A DNA stretch of 24,667 nt from Euglena gracilis (GCA_900893395.1 CAAHFI011424287.1:1-24667); one strand, 5' to 3'; counted from the stretch's first letter, positions 9,638 through 21,064 are shown. The notes: generated from the sequence alone by a model not told the origin. Program-made: numbers and translations.

Positions 9638-11020
9638 GTGGTCAACACCCCAAGTAACAAGAAACTATGTATAAAGATCAATTACGAATTCAGTGATGTT
9701 CTAGAACATCCTATCTATGCCCGTGACATGGATCTTGCAATTCGCGGGCCTTTTGGTGTCTGTAAAACCGAACTCGAAGAAGGTGCACAGCCCATGCACC
9801 GAAAATTATTTCGCTATTCAGGCGAAAGAGAACAAGCTCTCAATACAATGATCGAAAAACTGATTGAACGAAAATGGATCATACCCTCAAAAAGCGAGTG
9901 GACCTCACAAGCTTTTGTGGTATCCAAGCCTCCCGATGCTTCTGGAGAGAAGAAGTTTGGACTTGTGCTGGATTACCGATACTTGAACTCACAGACGAAG
10001 GATGATTCATTCCCCTTAACACTTATCGCAGACCTTATTACAAAAACAAGTGGAAAACCGCCTCTGGTCGATTTTCGACTTAGATGATGGTTTTCACCAG
10101 ATGCACTTACACCCTGACTCACAACCATACACCACATTTGTAACCTCCCGCGGAGTATACCAATGGACGGTGTTACCAATAGGTGTAAAGAACGGCCCAG
10201 CCGTGTTCCGAATAAGGATACAATGGATTTTACAAGACTTACCGTTTGCAATGGTATACATTGATGCCGTGCTGATTGGCACACCTCATCCGCTTACAAA
10301 TTCGGTTGGTGATATCGTTGATATTCACTACGGCAATATACGTTACGTACTGACAACGTTTCAAAAACATTTCCTTTTCGTCAAAGGTGCGAAAAAGCAT
10401 TCGTTTCACTAAACGATATAATTTTGTGGAATCATTAACAACGGACATGAGGAGAGCATCTCCAGCAAACTTGAAGCTATAAAGAAGTGGACACCTGAAA
10501 ACATCAATACAATCACTAATTTAAAGGAATTTTGGGTTTGGCGCAGAGTTACGCGATTTACATGAAGGATTTCGCGAAAATCGCTGTACAACTGTCTCGA
10601 CAACTCATAAATCGCGCTCCTGACAATACAATGGGATGATACAATGCGAGAACCGCTAACGACAATTAAACAATTGATGTTGGACAATGTTGTACTGGAC
10701 ATTGCTGACCCGTACAAACCATACGTACTGAAGGTCGACAGCAGCGACTACGCTGTGGCGGTGTGTTAAGTCAACATAACTCGTCCAATGAATTGCGTCC
10801 TGTAGCATTCTTCAGGAGAAAGCTACAAGGTGAAGACGGAAAATGTCGAACTGAGCATACGAGAAAAGGAGACGTATACAATTGTCCTTATCCTACAAAA
10901 GTTCTGAATTTGGGTTGCCAATTCACTCGTACAAGTACTAGAGTTGACGGACCATGAGTCTCTCCAACACCGGTACACCGAAGACTTGAACAATGCCATG
11001 TCCTTAGTTGGCCGAAGATG
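9638..11020 (+). pseudogene. Reverse transcriptase and RNase H relic
   Basis: The first part (9638-10087) reads as the N-terminal fingers of a Ty3/gypsy reverse transcriptase: ERKWIIPSKSEWTSQAFVV, then LDYRYLNSQTKDDSFPL at about 9968-10018. The palm follows, with SIFDLDDGFHQMHLHP at about 10068-10115 and GVYQWTVLPIGVKNGPAVF after it; the catalytic-loop region is near 10255-10275. The connection and RNase H part begin near 10460 (SKLEAIKKWTPENINTITNL) and include LRPVAFFRRKLQG at about 10793-10834. In a live element this polyprotein copies element RNA into DNA and degrades the RNA strand. Here it is a fossil with multiple breaks. Identification of the family is firm. Confidence 0.9.
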
Positions 11021-11489
11021 CTGTTAACACGAACTTTTTATTCAATTCAACCTGGTTGTATTTACACACAAGGTCATACTCAAAAAGTCGCTGACCCACT
11101 CTTCCGTGCCCCTGGCATTACCCTGGTAATCCTGACGAGGGTGATGCCACGTTCCACGGAAGTCGCGAAGACGACGAGTTTGCGAGGCGCGCAGACGCCG
11201 CTGACAACATACTCGACAATTTTCCTGTTCCGCGGATTTGGCGGCGGATTCACGTAGCCCCTGTACTGGGAAAGCTACAACGCGGCAGAATGCCGGGCCC
11301 CCGTCGAGTTACGCGATCATAATCTCCATCCCCACTCTGTTTTCGTGAATGGGACCCTTCCAAGGATGATTTTTACAATGATGCCGTACAAAGATTGCGT
11401 TATGGTGAATTGGTTGAGAATTATACCTTATCGCCTTTACGTTTGATTTTTCGGAAATGATACTGGTTACAAGTACTGTATACCCTGTG

Positions 11490-12580
11490 ACTTGGTTGAT
11501 GACGTACTTTTATGTTATCACAACCAAGGTCACCCTGGGGACCCCAAACTTCTTTCTTTGGTGGGTCGCAGGTACTTGTACAACCCTGACCGAAAAATCT
11601 TTGTACAAGCGCTGTTTACAATTTTCGCAACGGCGCAACATTTGACAAGCTGTGAAACCGCGCAGAGGTTCCCCCTGGTACGATGGACTTCTTCCCCTTA
11701 CCAAATGACATTTCTACTTCCCTCTGCATGTATTTTCTGGAACTTTAACCTCGCAAAGGAATAGATGGCAAAATTTACGGTTACATTCTTGTTGCCTTCT
11801 GTCGGCTGAGTGGGTGCATTGTAGCCATTCCATGCCAGAAAGCAGGGTTGACAGCACAAGTTTTGACACAATTTGTTTATAGAAAATGCATTTGCCTCGT
11901 GGGTTTACCGAATGAAATCGTGGGTGATCAAGTCCATTTGATTTCTTCCGATTTTTTACAACTCTTTGTGGTTTACTCCGAATAGAGCAGCATTTTTCTA
12001 TTATTTATCGTCCAAAAGGCAATGGTCGCACTGAGGCGGCAGTGAAAGCTGTATTTAACAGGCTACGACTGTCACTGGCCGAATCACACAATGCCTGACT
12101 ACAAGTACTACCCTGGTGTTTATTTTTAAATTAACACGTTACCGGGTTTGATATTACAGTACTCACCGTACAAGATCGTCTTCGGAAGAGACCCTCCAGC
12201 CATGGGCAACTCCCGTCAGAACGACCCGCTCGTTTTAGCGTGAGTTGCGAAACATGGTTCTCTGAAGTGGCAACCTTGCGCACGGATGTGCAAAAGCGTG
12301 TAGTCGCTATACACTTACAAAAACAAAAACAATTCTTACAAGATTACAAATCACCGATATACAACCAGGTGTGGGTTCGGAGCAGTAGCAACCACGTGCA
12401 ATCCATGAAAATGGACTCCCTCTGGAACGGACCATGTGATATCTTCGATCGGTTGGGTACAAGTGGGCGCTATAAATTCGCCTTACCCAACGGTGTCGAG
12501 GATGTGCACATGGATGACTTCAAACCATACCTGACTCCTCCAAACGGTAAAGCAACACCCTTCCTCTACTTAAACCACGG
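11490..12580 (+). pseudogene. Integrase relic
   Basis: The zinc-binding N-terminal part is visible as HNQGHPGDPKLL at about 11519-11554. The catalytic-core region (about 11690-12060) includes GLPNEIVGDQ at 11902-11931, matching the usual G-x-P-x-x-(I/V)-x-x-D stretch. The C-terminal part (12240-12580) carries a GPY/F-like module, LWNGPCDIFDRLGTSGRYKF followed by MDDFKPYL, at about 12420-12530. Integrase inserts the cDNA into the host chromosome. The relic is broken, but its three subdomains are in the normal order next to the chromodomain. Confidence 0.85.
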
Positions 12581-12601
12581 TAAAAACTGCCTGAAACAGA
12601 T

Positions 12602-12757
12602 TGTTTTATCGTTGATAAAATCCTTGACCAAAAAGTAGACAGGGGTATACACTACTGGAAGGTGCGGTGGAAAGGTTATGGTCCTGAAGAGACCACCTGG
12701 GAACCTGCAACTAGTTTTGTTGGTTACATCCAACAAGGCTGGAAACCATGGAACTAA
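12602..12757 (+). pseudogene. Chromodomain at the pol C-terminus
   Basis: A 51-residue stretch ending at a stop codon reads [14 protein letters not shown], then [19 protein letters not shown], then [13 protein letters not shown]. It has the chromodomain signature: an initial V-x-K-I-L strand, the aromatic Y-W-V-W-K-G-Y sheet, the E-x-T-W-E-P turn and a C-terminal helix. Chromodomains of chromoviral integrases bind modified histone tails and steer insertion to heterochromatin. It follows the integrase C-terminal module almost directly and defines the clade of the element. It is the best preserved domain in the window. Confidence 0.92.
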
Positions 12758-12843
12758 CGATACAACCTTGACATTTCTGTAAATACCTTCTAATGGGCTG
12801 GTGTACAAAGATGTCCAAGATTTGTCCATAGATGGACTTTCGA

Positions 12844-12889
12844 CAAAATGTATAATGGGCGGATGCCAAAATGTATAATGGGCGGATGC
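12844..12889. repeat. 23-bp tandem repeat, two perfect units
   Basis: The unit starting CAAAATGTATAATGGGCGG is repeated exactly at 12844-12866 and 12867-12889. It lies 87 bases beyond the chromodomain stop, where untranslated or LTR sequence would be expected. No function is assigned. Confidence 0.9.
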
Positions 12890-13007
12890 CCAACCATTTT
12901 GTCCCAAGCGAAGAAATTTTCGCTAATGCACTACGGTCCTGCGCCACACATTTTTACACTTGGAGCTACAATTTTGATTTTACACATGCTGCAAACATAC
13001 AAATATT

Positions 13008-13025
13008 TGTGTGTGTGTGTGTGTG
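13008..13025. repeat. (TG)9 microsatellite
   Basis: Eighteen bases of alternating TG, in gene-free sequence between the chromodomain and the next coding-like region. Confidence 0.95.
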
Positions 13026-13499
13026 CACATTTGCTCGCTGCGTACAATGTTACCATACAATGCCTTTTTTTCTGTTTCCCCAGAACCAAGACTCCCAGGT
13101 CCCTGAGTGTTAAATTGTCTGAAATCCGGATGGAGGAGGTTGTGGGTGAGGAGGTCCCCTCGTAGGACGCTGTCCAAGAGGAACATACGGTTGGGAGGAT
13201 GGGTCTTCGTGTGTACCTGGCAGCCGTAAAAGCCATGGTACTGTGTATGTAGGTATAAGCCTACGGCCAGATATAGCTCTGAGCCCCATACACAGTACTA
13301 TGCTAGGTGGTATTCCTACAGATGGGTGCTCCGCTGAGAGCACCCAGTGGGTGCTTACGCGGAAACACATGCGCCGCTGTATTCCTGAACTAACAGAAAG
13401 TGAGATGGGTGATGTCGAATTGCAAGAACCAATAAACTTACCACAAAACGATTTTTGATCTCCCCAACGTATATCGCCTAGCCGGAACTGGGAGGCCGG

Positions 13500-16400
13500 T
13501 ATGTAATCACAATACGCCATGGAGGCCGAAGAGCCATACCTTGAAAACTATACTGACGACATGGCCGAAGAGCCATATGAAGAGTGTACAACGGCGGAAC
13601 CTGAGCCGTAGTATACCATGGAAACCGACGAATCACCTCATCCAGAACCTCAAACACCACAACCCGTACAACCCCAACCACCACACTCTGTACAATCTCA
13701 ACCACAACACCGACAACCCCCGCCGTAACGCTGCCGGAACCGACAGCGATACGGGTTGGCTGAGAGAACCCCTGCGTCCCGTAGTGGTCAATATTCACTA
13801 TGAGCGAGTGCCACACTCTGTGGATTTTGCTTATACGCCCAAAGGCGAAGAATACCTTCCCCTAGTCAAAATTTGAAAAAAAATTGGATGCTATTTGGGA
13901 GCCATCAACGTAAAAGGAGTGATAATGGATGGCATTTGGTCCAAACTCCAAGAATTTGGGTATAACCACCTGGGAACTACCCGAGGTTTTGCGCGTGAAT
14001 GCACCACCACATCCAATTGGTCGAATGGAACAACTCGCCTCAGCGTCGAACCTTGTGCCGCCGGTAAATCTACCTACTCCGGAACCACAAACAAAACCGG
14101 TGCAAGCAGTTTCGACTGCACAATCAACATCTACTCCGCATGCGGCATCAGCAGCAGGTTCAACCAACCTGTACTTATACAAAGAACAGGACCCGCTGCT
14201 CAAGCCGCTGAGTCGGCACGTGCAAAAGCACCCGCACAATCTACAATTCCTATTCAATCACCTCCTGTTACGACACCTTCACAACCGGCTTTTCGGCTGG
14301 ACAGACAAAACCACCTGTTGAAATAGGACAACCTTTCTCGGGTCAACCCAGGTTTGAGTCGCCAGAGAACGCGCCACCTACAAGGGAGCTCTACAACGTT
14401 TGACAGCCCCGACAAAACCTTATATTGTGGACGCGCGCAAACATCCGCGTGGACCGGAGTTTGCAACACCACCACAAACACGTCCAACGCCAGACACACA
14501 ACGTCGTCGTTTGGAAGCGCGCAGGCGCAACGTGATGGTCAGGAAAGCGATGACCTGCCTATCCCGCCCAACGTACAACGATCTTTTCTACGAATGTATC
14601 ACCAAATGCGTCGGGACAAACCGTCTGATGACATCGCTGGACATTGCACTGCTGGTGTAACCGTTAAAATGTGGAGAAAAACAGGAGCTTTCCGAAAGAC
14701 GGTGCATACCGTTGGAATGAACAAGAGCGCGAAGCCGCAAAAGGACAGAAAGGCCAGAAAGGCAAAGGAAAGAGCGAAGGCTCACAACTGGTTACCACCT
14801 GGACGTACAATTCATGATTGACCATCTGTTCTGGATCTCAGACGATGTGATACAATTATGCACGAGTAATATGAGGAACAGAACCCTTGGGTTGTTGCTC
14901 CGAAGTACATCACCACATGGTCAAACTCTACAAGGAAAAAGACGTGGTTTTTTCTTCGACGGTACAATTTCCTGTACGAAAGCCAGTATGGCATCGACAA
15001 TTTGCGGGTTTTGGCAACTACTTTTCTGGCTCGGACCTCATTGCTTGAAGTTCGGGTTTGTTTGCAATGCCCGCCAGCAAAGCACACTACTGCCACGTCC
15101 AAGCTACAATACGGATGGGAATCATCCCTTGACGCACTGAAGACAATGTTCGACAATATCGGAGAAATCGGACCACAGGGCACACAATGGGAAGTGTTCC
15201 ACTTCCAAAGGATATACAATTGGTCACACGAAATGTTCTGTTACAACTACAAAAAATTGCTCAACGAACACTACGACCCCCTTCCAAGTGATCGGAATCG
15301 AACTGACATACCCACAAAAATTCGCTGTTTGGTGCACCCACTGCCACCACAAGTTCCCATGGACTTCTGGGGCTTTGGTGTGCGCGGTCAGGCAATCGAC
15401 CGCCCAAACGCACAAAGGGCGCAGCCCCACCAACGTGAATGGGCGGAGGCCCACAACAACGAAGACCATTTGGGAACACCTGCCACAATCCCCTCGAAAT
15501 TAAGGAAATCCGATACGCCAGACGAAACCACGACAAACGCTTCTGCACGTGCAGACGTTCCAATGGAGAGCATGGTGTGCTATGCTCTGGAAATCTACCA
15601 TTTACTCAACCCAAAACAACCACTCCCACAAGAATACCTCCCTCTTCGACCTGAATGGGACGAAGTCGATAACGGAAGTACATCAAACGCCTGTTTGGCG
15701 AAACCTCCGAGAGGGACTTTTGCCCCATTTTTCAAGGCAAACGTACAAATAAAGATGGGTTGGCCATCCCGATACTGGACTGGCTTCCTCGCGGAACCTC
15801 GGGAGAAACAAATTTGTCGGATCGCAAAACTTCCGTCTGCGAGCATGTATAAAAACTCCTGAACCCAGCCGGTGGAATCCGAAGCAGCATATTCTGCAGT
15901 TGAAAAACCTCCGACGGCTGCAGCATCTACAACGACAACAGCCAAGGCAGCAGCGAAGTCTGCAATCAAACGTTCGAAGAACGTTTACCCAACCCCCACC
16001 TACACCTACAATGTCTGTGGAGCACACTTCCATACACTCTTCGGACTCTTCGTCCGTTTCCTCTCTGGGTCATCCAGCGATGAGGAAATGGAAGAAGGTA
16101 CAGACAACGAACACAGTAAAAGCTCCGTCTCCTCCCCATCTGAGGAGTCTGAACACGGAGATGCCAGCGTACAACGTGCTCTAAGGCCGAAGCGCCAGCT
16201 ACAATGCTCAGGAAAGAATCACAAACACCATTACCAGACATGGAACATGACGCACTTACAGAACTTCCAGTGGCCGAAAAGCCTACAGAACTACAATGGC
16301 CACAGTGCCTTCTTCTGACACGGTTCCACCTACCTCTGCACGTGCGGAAGGTCACCGAGAAATCACTGACGAAGAAATGGAAGCACTACGTGCAGAGTGT

Positions 16401-16660
16401 GAACAAATGCGACGTGAATACCCACTCGGTATTCACAGCCGTCCAGATCCGTACGACTTCATACTCATACCACAAGTCGGACGCGCTGCAGAACGCGTCC
16501 TCGGAGGTGTCCGAAGTGGCGTAGCCTCGATGGTTGCAATGGTGCGATCGAGGTCTTCCTCTTCAACGCGAAGTCCACATGACACGAGACTTGGCGAACA
16601 ACACTCACAAGAAGATACGGCTTCCAACTCAGAACTGGCAGCAGACGCGGCCAGTTCTAC
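13500..16660 (+). pseudogene. Unrecognised decayed coding-like region beyond the chromodomain
   Basis: About 3.1 kb of plus-strand sequence reads as protein in pieces and I do not recognise the family. 13519-13730 is Glu-, Pro- and Gln-rich. 13895-14500 is Pro/Ser/Thr/Ala-rich and looks disordered. A Lys/Arg/Gly-rich basic patch lies at about 14700-14790. About 14880-15360 is Trp/Tyr/Phe-rich and looks folded, with text such as WEVFHFQRIYNWSHEMFCYN and a CTHCHH cluster at 15333-15350. About 16070-16190 is acidic and Ser-rich. 16296-16694 has a charged helix (ITDEEMEALRAECEQMRR) followed by LGIHSRPDPYDFILIP. Strand and proximity suggest an extra ORF of the same LTR element, so I treat it as a fossil with several breaks. 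A separate relic gene or a host pseudogene is possible. Confidence 0.45.
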
Positions 16661-16755
16661 TGCCGTTTCGGTTCAGAATTCAGTGGTATTTTAGTCAGGA
16701 AAATTCAGAAATCTGCCTTCCGTGGTGCCAGTGGTGAGTGAGTGTGTGTGTGTGT

Positions 16756-18086
16756 TGAGGGCGGGGCCCTTGCCCAGATGGCCTTTTCCTTGCATTGCAA
16801 TCTCCAATCAGGACTTTTTCAGTGATATCTGAAACTTGCCCAAAACTTGATCTTTTCTGCCTTCCAACCTTCCCAGATCACTGGCAATGTAAAATAAAAG
16901 CAGTACTCATACTCCACGCAAACAGTACATGACCCTTGCCACCTGCAAAGTAAGGCAGCATGTGTAATTAGGAATCTGCGCGAACCTACACCCCCCTGCT
17001 TCAAGACCTTGTCAACGACAAGGTCACACAACACCGTAGGCCAGTGAGCGCTGGGAGCCCCCGGGTGTCGTTGGGGTGCCCTTGCCATCATTGATGCCTC
17101 AATGACAGAAAAGGAATCCCAACCGCCAGGGCATCCCCCCAGAGCCTTTGGAAAAACTGTCGCAAACTGGTCCTTCCCCCCTTTTTCGACCAGCTTGCCA
17201 CAGTAATCCCAAAGGGTAGGGAGATGGACAACAAACAAACAAAACGGGAGAGAATTGTGATTCGGAGGGGAAAAATTACAAAGCAGAAATGCAAAGCGAA
17301 CCGACGCGATTGTCCACAGCCAAGTCCAATTACCACCACCTCGACGCCAAATCACACACAGCGGAGGGTTTCTGCGTAAACGCTGGGATAACCCACAACC
17401 AGAGGGGCAGCAGCCAGCGGCATTGCCACAGCCGTACGCGGCGATGACCACATTCGACCACCAGTAATTGAAATTGCGCGGCCATCCACAGCCACAGCAG
17501 CAGCAGCCTGCAACGTAAAATCTTCCCACGAATCTGTCAAATCTTACTCCTGCTGGCGGCTGGCGGCTGCAATCTGCTGCGCCTCCTCCGTCCCTGGAGT
17601 GTTCTGGGCTTGGGCTTGACTCCATCTGTCTGAACTTCCCTGTCCACAGTGGTAATCCCAGATGATGATTCCAATCTTGGAGATTGTGATGCCACAGGCA
17701 TGGCCATGTCAGACACATCCTTTGACATTTTCTCTCCTTTCAGACTTGACTTCTGAGGTTTGCTGGCCGATTCCAATTGCTCTTCTCAGGCCATTGGCCC
17801 CTTGGTGGCAATCTTGGATTGTCTGTTTGTACGGGAGTTGTACTGTTTGTGAGGGCGGGGGCCCTTGCCCAGATGGCATTTTCCTTGGCATTGCAATGTC
17901 CAATCAGGACGTTTTCAGTGATATCTGAAACTTGCCCAAAACTTGATCTTTTCTGCCTTCCAACCTTCCAGATAACTGGCAATGTAAAATAAAAGCAGTA
18001 CTCATACTCCACGCAAACAGTACATGACCCTTGCCAACCTGCAAAGTAAGGCAGCATGTGTAATTAGGAATCTGCGGGAACCTACA
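16756..18086. mobile_element. Compact LTR-type element (TRIM-like) inserted in a (GT)n tract
   Basis: Terminal direct repeats of 235 bp (16756-16990) and 237 bp (17850-18086) enclose about 0.86 kb. Both begin TGAGGGCGGGG and end CTACA, giving the TG...CA ends of LTRs, and both contain AATAAA. They differ by about five substitutions and four single-base indels, roughly 98 % identity, so the insertion is young. GTGT (or GTGTGT) flanks both ends as a possible target duplication, though it cannot be told from the surrounding (GT)n. Copy B has the matching empty site at about 22853-22866. I see no clear primer-binding site or polypurine tract, so the LTR label is tentative. The size fits a terminal-repeat retrotransposon in miniature. 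Confidence 0.6.
17537..17776 (-). CDS. Small unrecognised ORF inside the compact element
   Basis: A 79-residue minus-strand ORF starts MESASKPQKSSLKGEKMSKD and ends in a basic stretch (GRRRRSRLQPPAASRSK). Its composition (Lys, Ser, Arg, Glu, few hydrophobic residues) looks like a disordered or nucleic-acid-binding protein and less like a random reading. I recognise no family. It lies opposite to plus-strand features and wholly inside the compact element. It may be a captured exon, a short element protein or chance. Confidence 0.25.
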   Translation of the reverse strand: MESASKPQKSSLKGEKMSKDVSDMAMPVASQSPRLESSSGITTVDREVQTDGVKPKPRTLQGRRRRSRLQPPAASRSKI

Positions 18087-18091
18087 GTGTG

Positions 18092-18122
<31 letters not shown>
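18087..18122. repeat. (GT)n microsatellite flanking the compact element
   Basis: About 36 bases of GT with a single TTT interruption follow the right terminal repeat. A shorter GT tract (about 16742-16755) precedes the left one. The two halves look like one microsatellite split by the insertion. Confidence 0.9.
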
Positions 18123-19940
18123 ATTCCTTCGTCATGCAGGTTTTCGAAGCAGCGAAGCAGTCAAATTATCAAGGATTTTGATTGAATTCAAGATTTCAAC
18201 AACTTGCAAAGAATCAACTTCAAAGACTGGGATGATGACATGATGACATTTCAATGAGATGGTGAACAGACTTCAATGACATAAGTGGGACCCAAGCAAT
18301 TGAATCACATGATTTACCATTGTCAGGATCACAATTGTGGATTGTGTGTGGAGTTGAAGCGGTGGATACATTATTTTACTCAAGTGCTGTGAAGTTTAAT
18401 GGCTGACCTCACACATGGGCAGTGGCCCGATGCACGGCCAAAGTCCAGGCCCAGGTTGGCTGCTCCCACAGCATTGAATCAATGGTTTTGGGTCTCAGTA
18501 TTTTGCTTGTGGTTTGGAGCCATTTTTTTTTCTCCCCTCCTCGTGTAGCTGGGGGGGGGGGCTGTGTTGAGCCCTGTTTTTTGTTGGTGTTGTGGATCAA
18601 AATCAGTTTTGGCTTTACGGTTGTAATTTTTTGACTCAGAATTGGATACCCTGTGAGACGTTTGGGTGGGGACAGGAATGCATCATATTGTGACCGTGAT
18701 TGTTTTGGTCATACCCCAGATGTGACGGGGTTTGATGAAATTTCCACTTTTCTCATTTTTTTCGTCAAATGGGGATTCCAGTTTTGCAGCCAGGAATTTT
18801 TAACCCGTGGCCCTCCCCTGGTTGATGGTGGGGGGGGGCGACATTGTGAAGGCCCGTCCTTTGACATGTGTGAGATTTCAGCCGGTTTGGATATTACGAC
18901 CCAGGTTTGTGATTTTTTGTTTGGAGGCTGAAGCAGATTGACCCGCATGGCCCCTTGTGACTGGGGGGGGGGCAGCGAAAATCGATTTGGCTGAGAAAAT
19001 TGGATTTGAATTTTCAGTATTTTTGAGTTTGCCATGTCATTTGACCATTTGACCCCATTGCCCCGTGTGATTGGGGGGGGGGCAGTGAATTTAATTGGCA
19101 AGCCAGATTTGTTGGTTTTACGGCTCCAGGGAATCGGTTGGGCCCAGGTTGAGCTTGATTGGCCTGGCCCTCGGTATGCTTCTGGATGTTGCTTCTGTTG
19201 GGTTGGTTGCTCTCGGTTGGACTGTGTTTGTTGTATGTGGCAGGTTGGAATTCCGATTGGATTTTGTTGAGGGCTTTTGTAGGCCCTGGATTTGTGGGTT
19301 GGACTCAGATTTTTTGTTTTTTTTGAGGATTGGAGGATTTTTACACAAAGAGTTGGAAAAAACCTGGGATTTTGATAATTTTTCTGGTGGACGACAAAAC
19401 GAGTTGGAGTTTTAGAACTCAGTTTTTTGATTCGGTTTGGATTATGGATATTGGTCAAAGGCATTTTTTCATGGAACACAGCTTGGAGGCATCGAACTCG
19501 GGGGGGGGGGTACCTGGACCGGAGATGACCCCTCCTCCGTCCAAAGGCCCTGGTGTGGGCCAATAAAAAAAAACCCAGCCACGTGGGCACTAAAGCCCTG
19601 TGACATAGTGGCTGAGGGCCAATGTGAAGCCCTGTTCTCTTTGCGTTCAAAAAAAATCGGCCCAGTCATTTTCGGTTGGAATGCATGACAAGGAAGTGAG
19701 CGTGCATGCACACAAAACACACAACCGCACACGCACACGAACCCGCACACCCATTGTACACTATTCCATATAACCGCTCACCCACTCACTTTTCACTTTT
19801 GCTTACCGTTTGCCTTTTTCTTACCCAACTGTCCCGAATTGGAAAGGAATGCCTGGTTTCTCTTTTTCTTTCCCACACAAGTCGTTTTCTGAGGCACTGT
19901 TGGCCAAAGTCCCTGATTTTTTTAAAAAAAAATCGACAAA

Positions 19941-20699
19941 TGAATTCACACAATGAAAGCTGCCAAAAAGGATTTTCACCAAGGGGTAGCGTGGGACTTA
20001 GGCCTTGGGGTGGAGTGCCCAGAGTTGTTTCGCTCAGAATTTTCAGATTTGTGTTTAAAGACCCGTTCCCCATGCTTGTCGGAGGAAAGGGGTGGGGGCT
20101 GGTCCCCCGAAGACCTGATTTTTCAGAGTCCCCAAGGTGCCCGATATTATGGCTGGGGGGGGGTCAGACTCGTAACACGATTTTCAAAAAAAAAAGCGAC
20201 AGGACCCGTTTCAAAAAAAAAACGCAGAATTTTCGCCCCTACAAAAAAAATTAAATTGCACTCTCCCCGTTTTTGTTCGGGGGGGGGGGGGCAGAAAAAC
20301 GGGTCCGAATAACGTCGCAAGGGAGGGGGTGTCGGCTGCCGCTGGCGTGGCAGCCAAAAATTTCCCAAAAATTCCCAAAAACCCCCAGTAGGAATAACCA
20401 AGCAAGTAACCGCCACGCGAGTGGAATTGGAACCCCAGCAAATTCCAGCAAGAATTTGAGAATTCGATTTGAGAATCACAAGAGCAGAAAAGTCAATTGA
20501 GAATTGAAGATCAAAAAGGACAATTTAATTATCCAAGGAAAGAAGGCATTCATTTCCATATTATTTTCCCACTCAAACCTGAACTCAAAGGTACTCACCT
20601 ACCCTCTCAAGCAGGTTTGTTGTGCTCTGCTGTTTGATCCTAAGTAGGTGGGTTGGTTTGTCATTGTTGAATTTCATCCTGAAAGTTCAAAGTTGAGAA
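19941..20699. other. Gene-free segment with A-runs and a 13-G run
   Basis: No supported gene. The ORFs crossing it are low in complexity. It contains several poly-A stretches (near 20188-20222), a 13-G run at 20279-20291, and TTCCCAAAAA-type direct repeats near 20357-20383. Whether it belongs to the long direct repeat cannot be told, because copy B runs off the window. Confidence 0.5.
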
Positions 20700-21056
20700 A
20701 TGGGAAAACAACAACAATGGAGGGAAAAAACGATCCTACGCGGGGCAACTGGGGACCCCGGGTCGGGGGGGCACACCTCACCCCCTTCACAGTCTGTTGA
20801 TTTACTGGAAAACGGGGCCCACTTTCCCAAAGGCCCTGGCCTGAGCCACCAGGGCCGGAAAAGGAAGTTGCGGCCCGCAGCGAAAGCGGCAGCCCCCCCG
20901 GGCGGCGAGCAGGGTCCCGGACCTGTCAGTGAAGAATGTTTTGATTCTGTTGATGTTCCTTCAGAACCCCCCAACATGGTCTGCAGAGGAGTAGAATCTG
21001 CTGGTTCTGTCAGCGGATCTGTTCTTATCTTGAAGGTGGCGAAACCTCAGCTCTGA
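20700..21056 (+). CDS. Unrecognised ORF, 118 residues, Pro/Gly-rich with basic patch
   Basis: Starts MGKQQQWREK; residues 1-50 are Gly/Pro/Ser-rich. A GRKRKLRPAAKAAAPP stretch at residues 52-67 could be a nuclear-localisation or nucleic-acid-binding patch. The rest is acidic and Ser-rich. Local GC is higher than in the flanks, which supports coding use or a foreign origin. It lies between the two direct-repeat copies, just upstream of a second ORF in another frame. I recognise no family, and the start is simply the first ATG. It could be a gag-like product of a large non-autonomous element bounded by the long repeats, an exon of a host gene, or chance. Confidence 0.3.
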   Translation: MGKQQQWREKTILRGATGDPGSGGHTSPPSQSVDLLENGAHFPKGPGLSHQGRKRKLRPAAKAAAPPGGEQGPGPVSEECFDSVDVPSEPPNMVCRGVESAGSVSGSVLILKVAKPQL

Positions 21057-21064
21057 AAGGTGAA

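Larger units (their letters stand above)
8460..12757 (+). mobile_element. Decayed Ty3/gypsy chromovirus-type LTR element, pol portion
   Basis: The plus strand carries, in order, a gag-pol junction relic (8460-8840), reverse transcriptase and RNase H (about 9638-11020), integrase (about 11490-12580) and a chromodomain (12602-12757). Reverse transcriptase before integrase is the Ty3/gypsy order, and a chromodomain at the integrase C-terminus marks chromoviruses. Text at 9195-9515 lies where a protease would be expected, but I do not recognise a protease motif. I found no flanking LTRs, primer-binding site or polypurine tract. The element is an old fossil with well over ten breaks. The wording of the reverse transcriptase (DLDDGFHQMHLHP) recalls gypsy elements I associate with dinoflagellates; that is memory, not a search. 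It may continue into the coding-like region at 13,500-16,660. Confidence 0.85.
16661..19940. repeat. Long direct repeat, copy A (interrupted)
   Basis: Starting at TGCCGTTTCGG (16661), the sequence matches copy B from 22761 onward in the same orientation through at least 19935, apart from the insertion at 16756-18086. Identity by eye is about 93-95 % with many small indels. Shared landmarks are five long G-runs (two of them in a TGTGAYTGGGG...CAG setting), AATAAA near 19562, a CA-rich tract near 19703-19752 and CCATATAAC near 19768. It starts with TG and has AATAAA and TATA-like words, which would suit a very long LTR. I see no polypurine tract before copy B and cannot see the right end of copy B, so a duplicated segment fits as well. 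Confidence 0.8.

Noticed and set aside
15330-15356. WCTHCHHKF cluster compared with the Cys motif of VLTF3-like viral transcription factors
   Set aside because: Only one short Cys pair matches. The rest of the family signature is not visible and the surrounding text is unrecognised.
16819-17718. 299-codon minus-strand ORF across the compact element
   Set aside because: It runs from a terminal repeat into the interior and is rich in Cys/Trp/Gly in an unprotein-like way. The 79-residue frame on the same strand looks more natural.
18709-19650. 313-codon minus-strand ORF, the longest in the window
   Set aside because: It lies wholly within copy A of the long repeat. The frame is not kept in copy B. 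Its text is low-complexity, with Pro runs that are simply the complement of the G-runs. I treat it as chance.
19703-19752. CA-rich tract as a possible telomere or satellite
   Set aside because: It is irregular, about 50 bp long and present once per long-repeat copy. It is simple low-complexity sequence.
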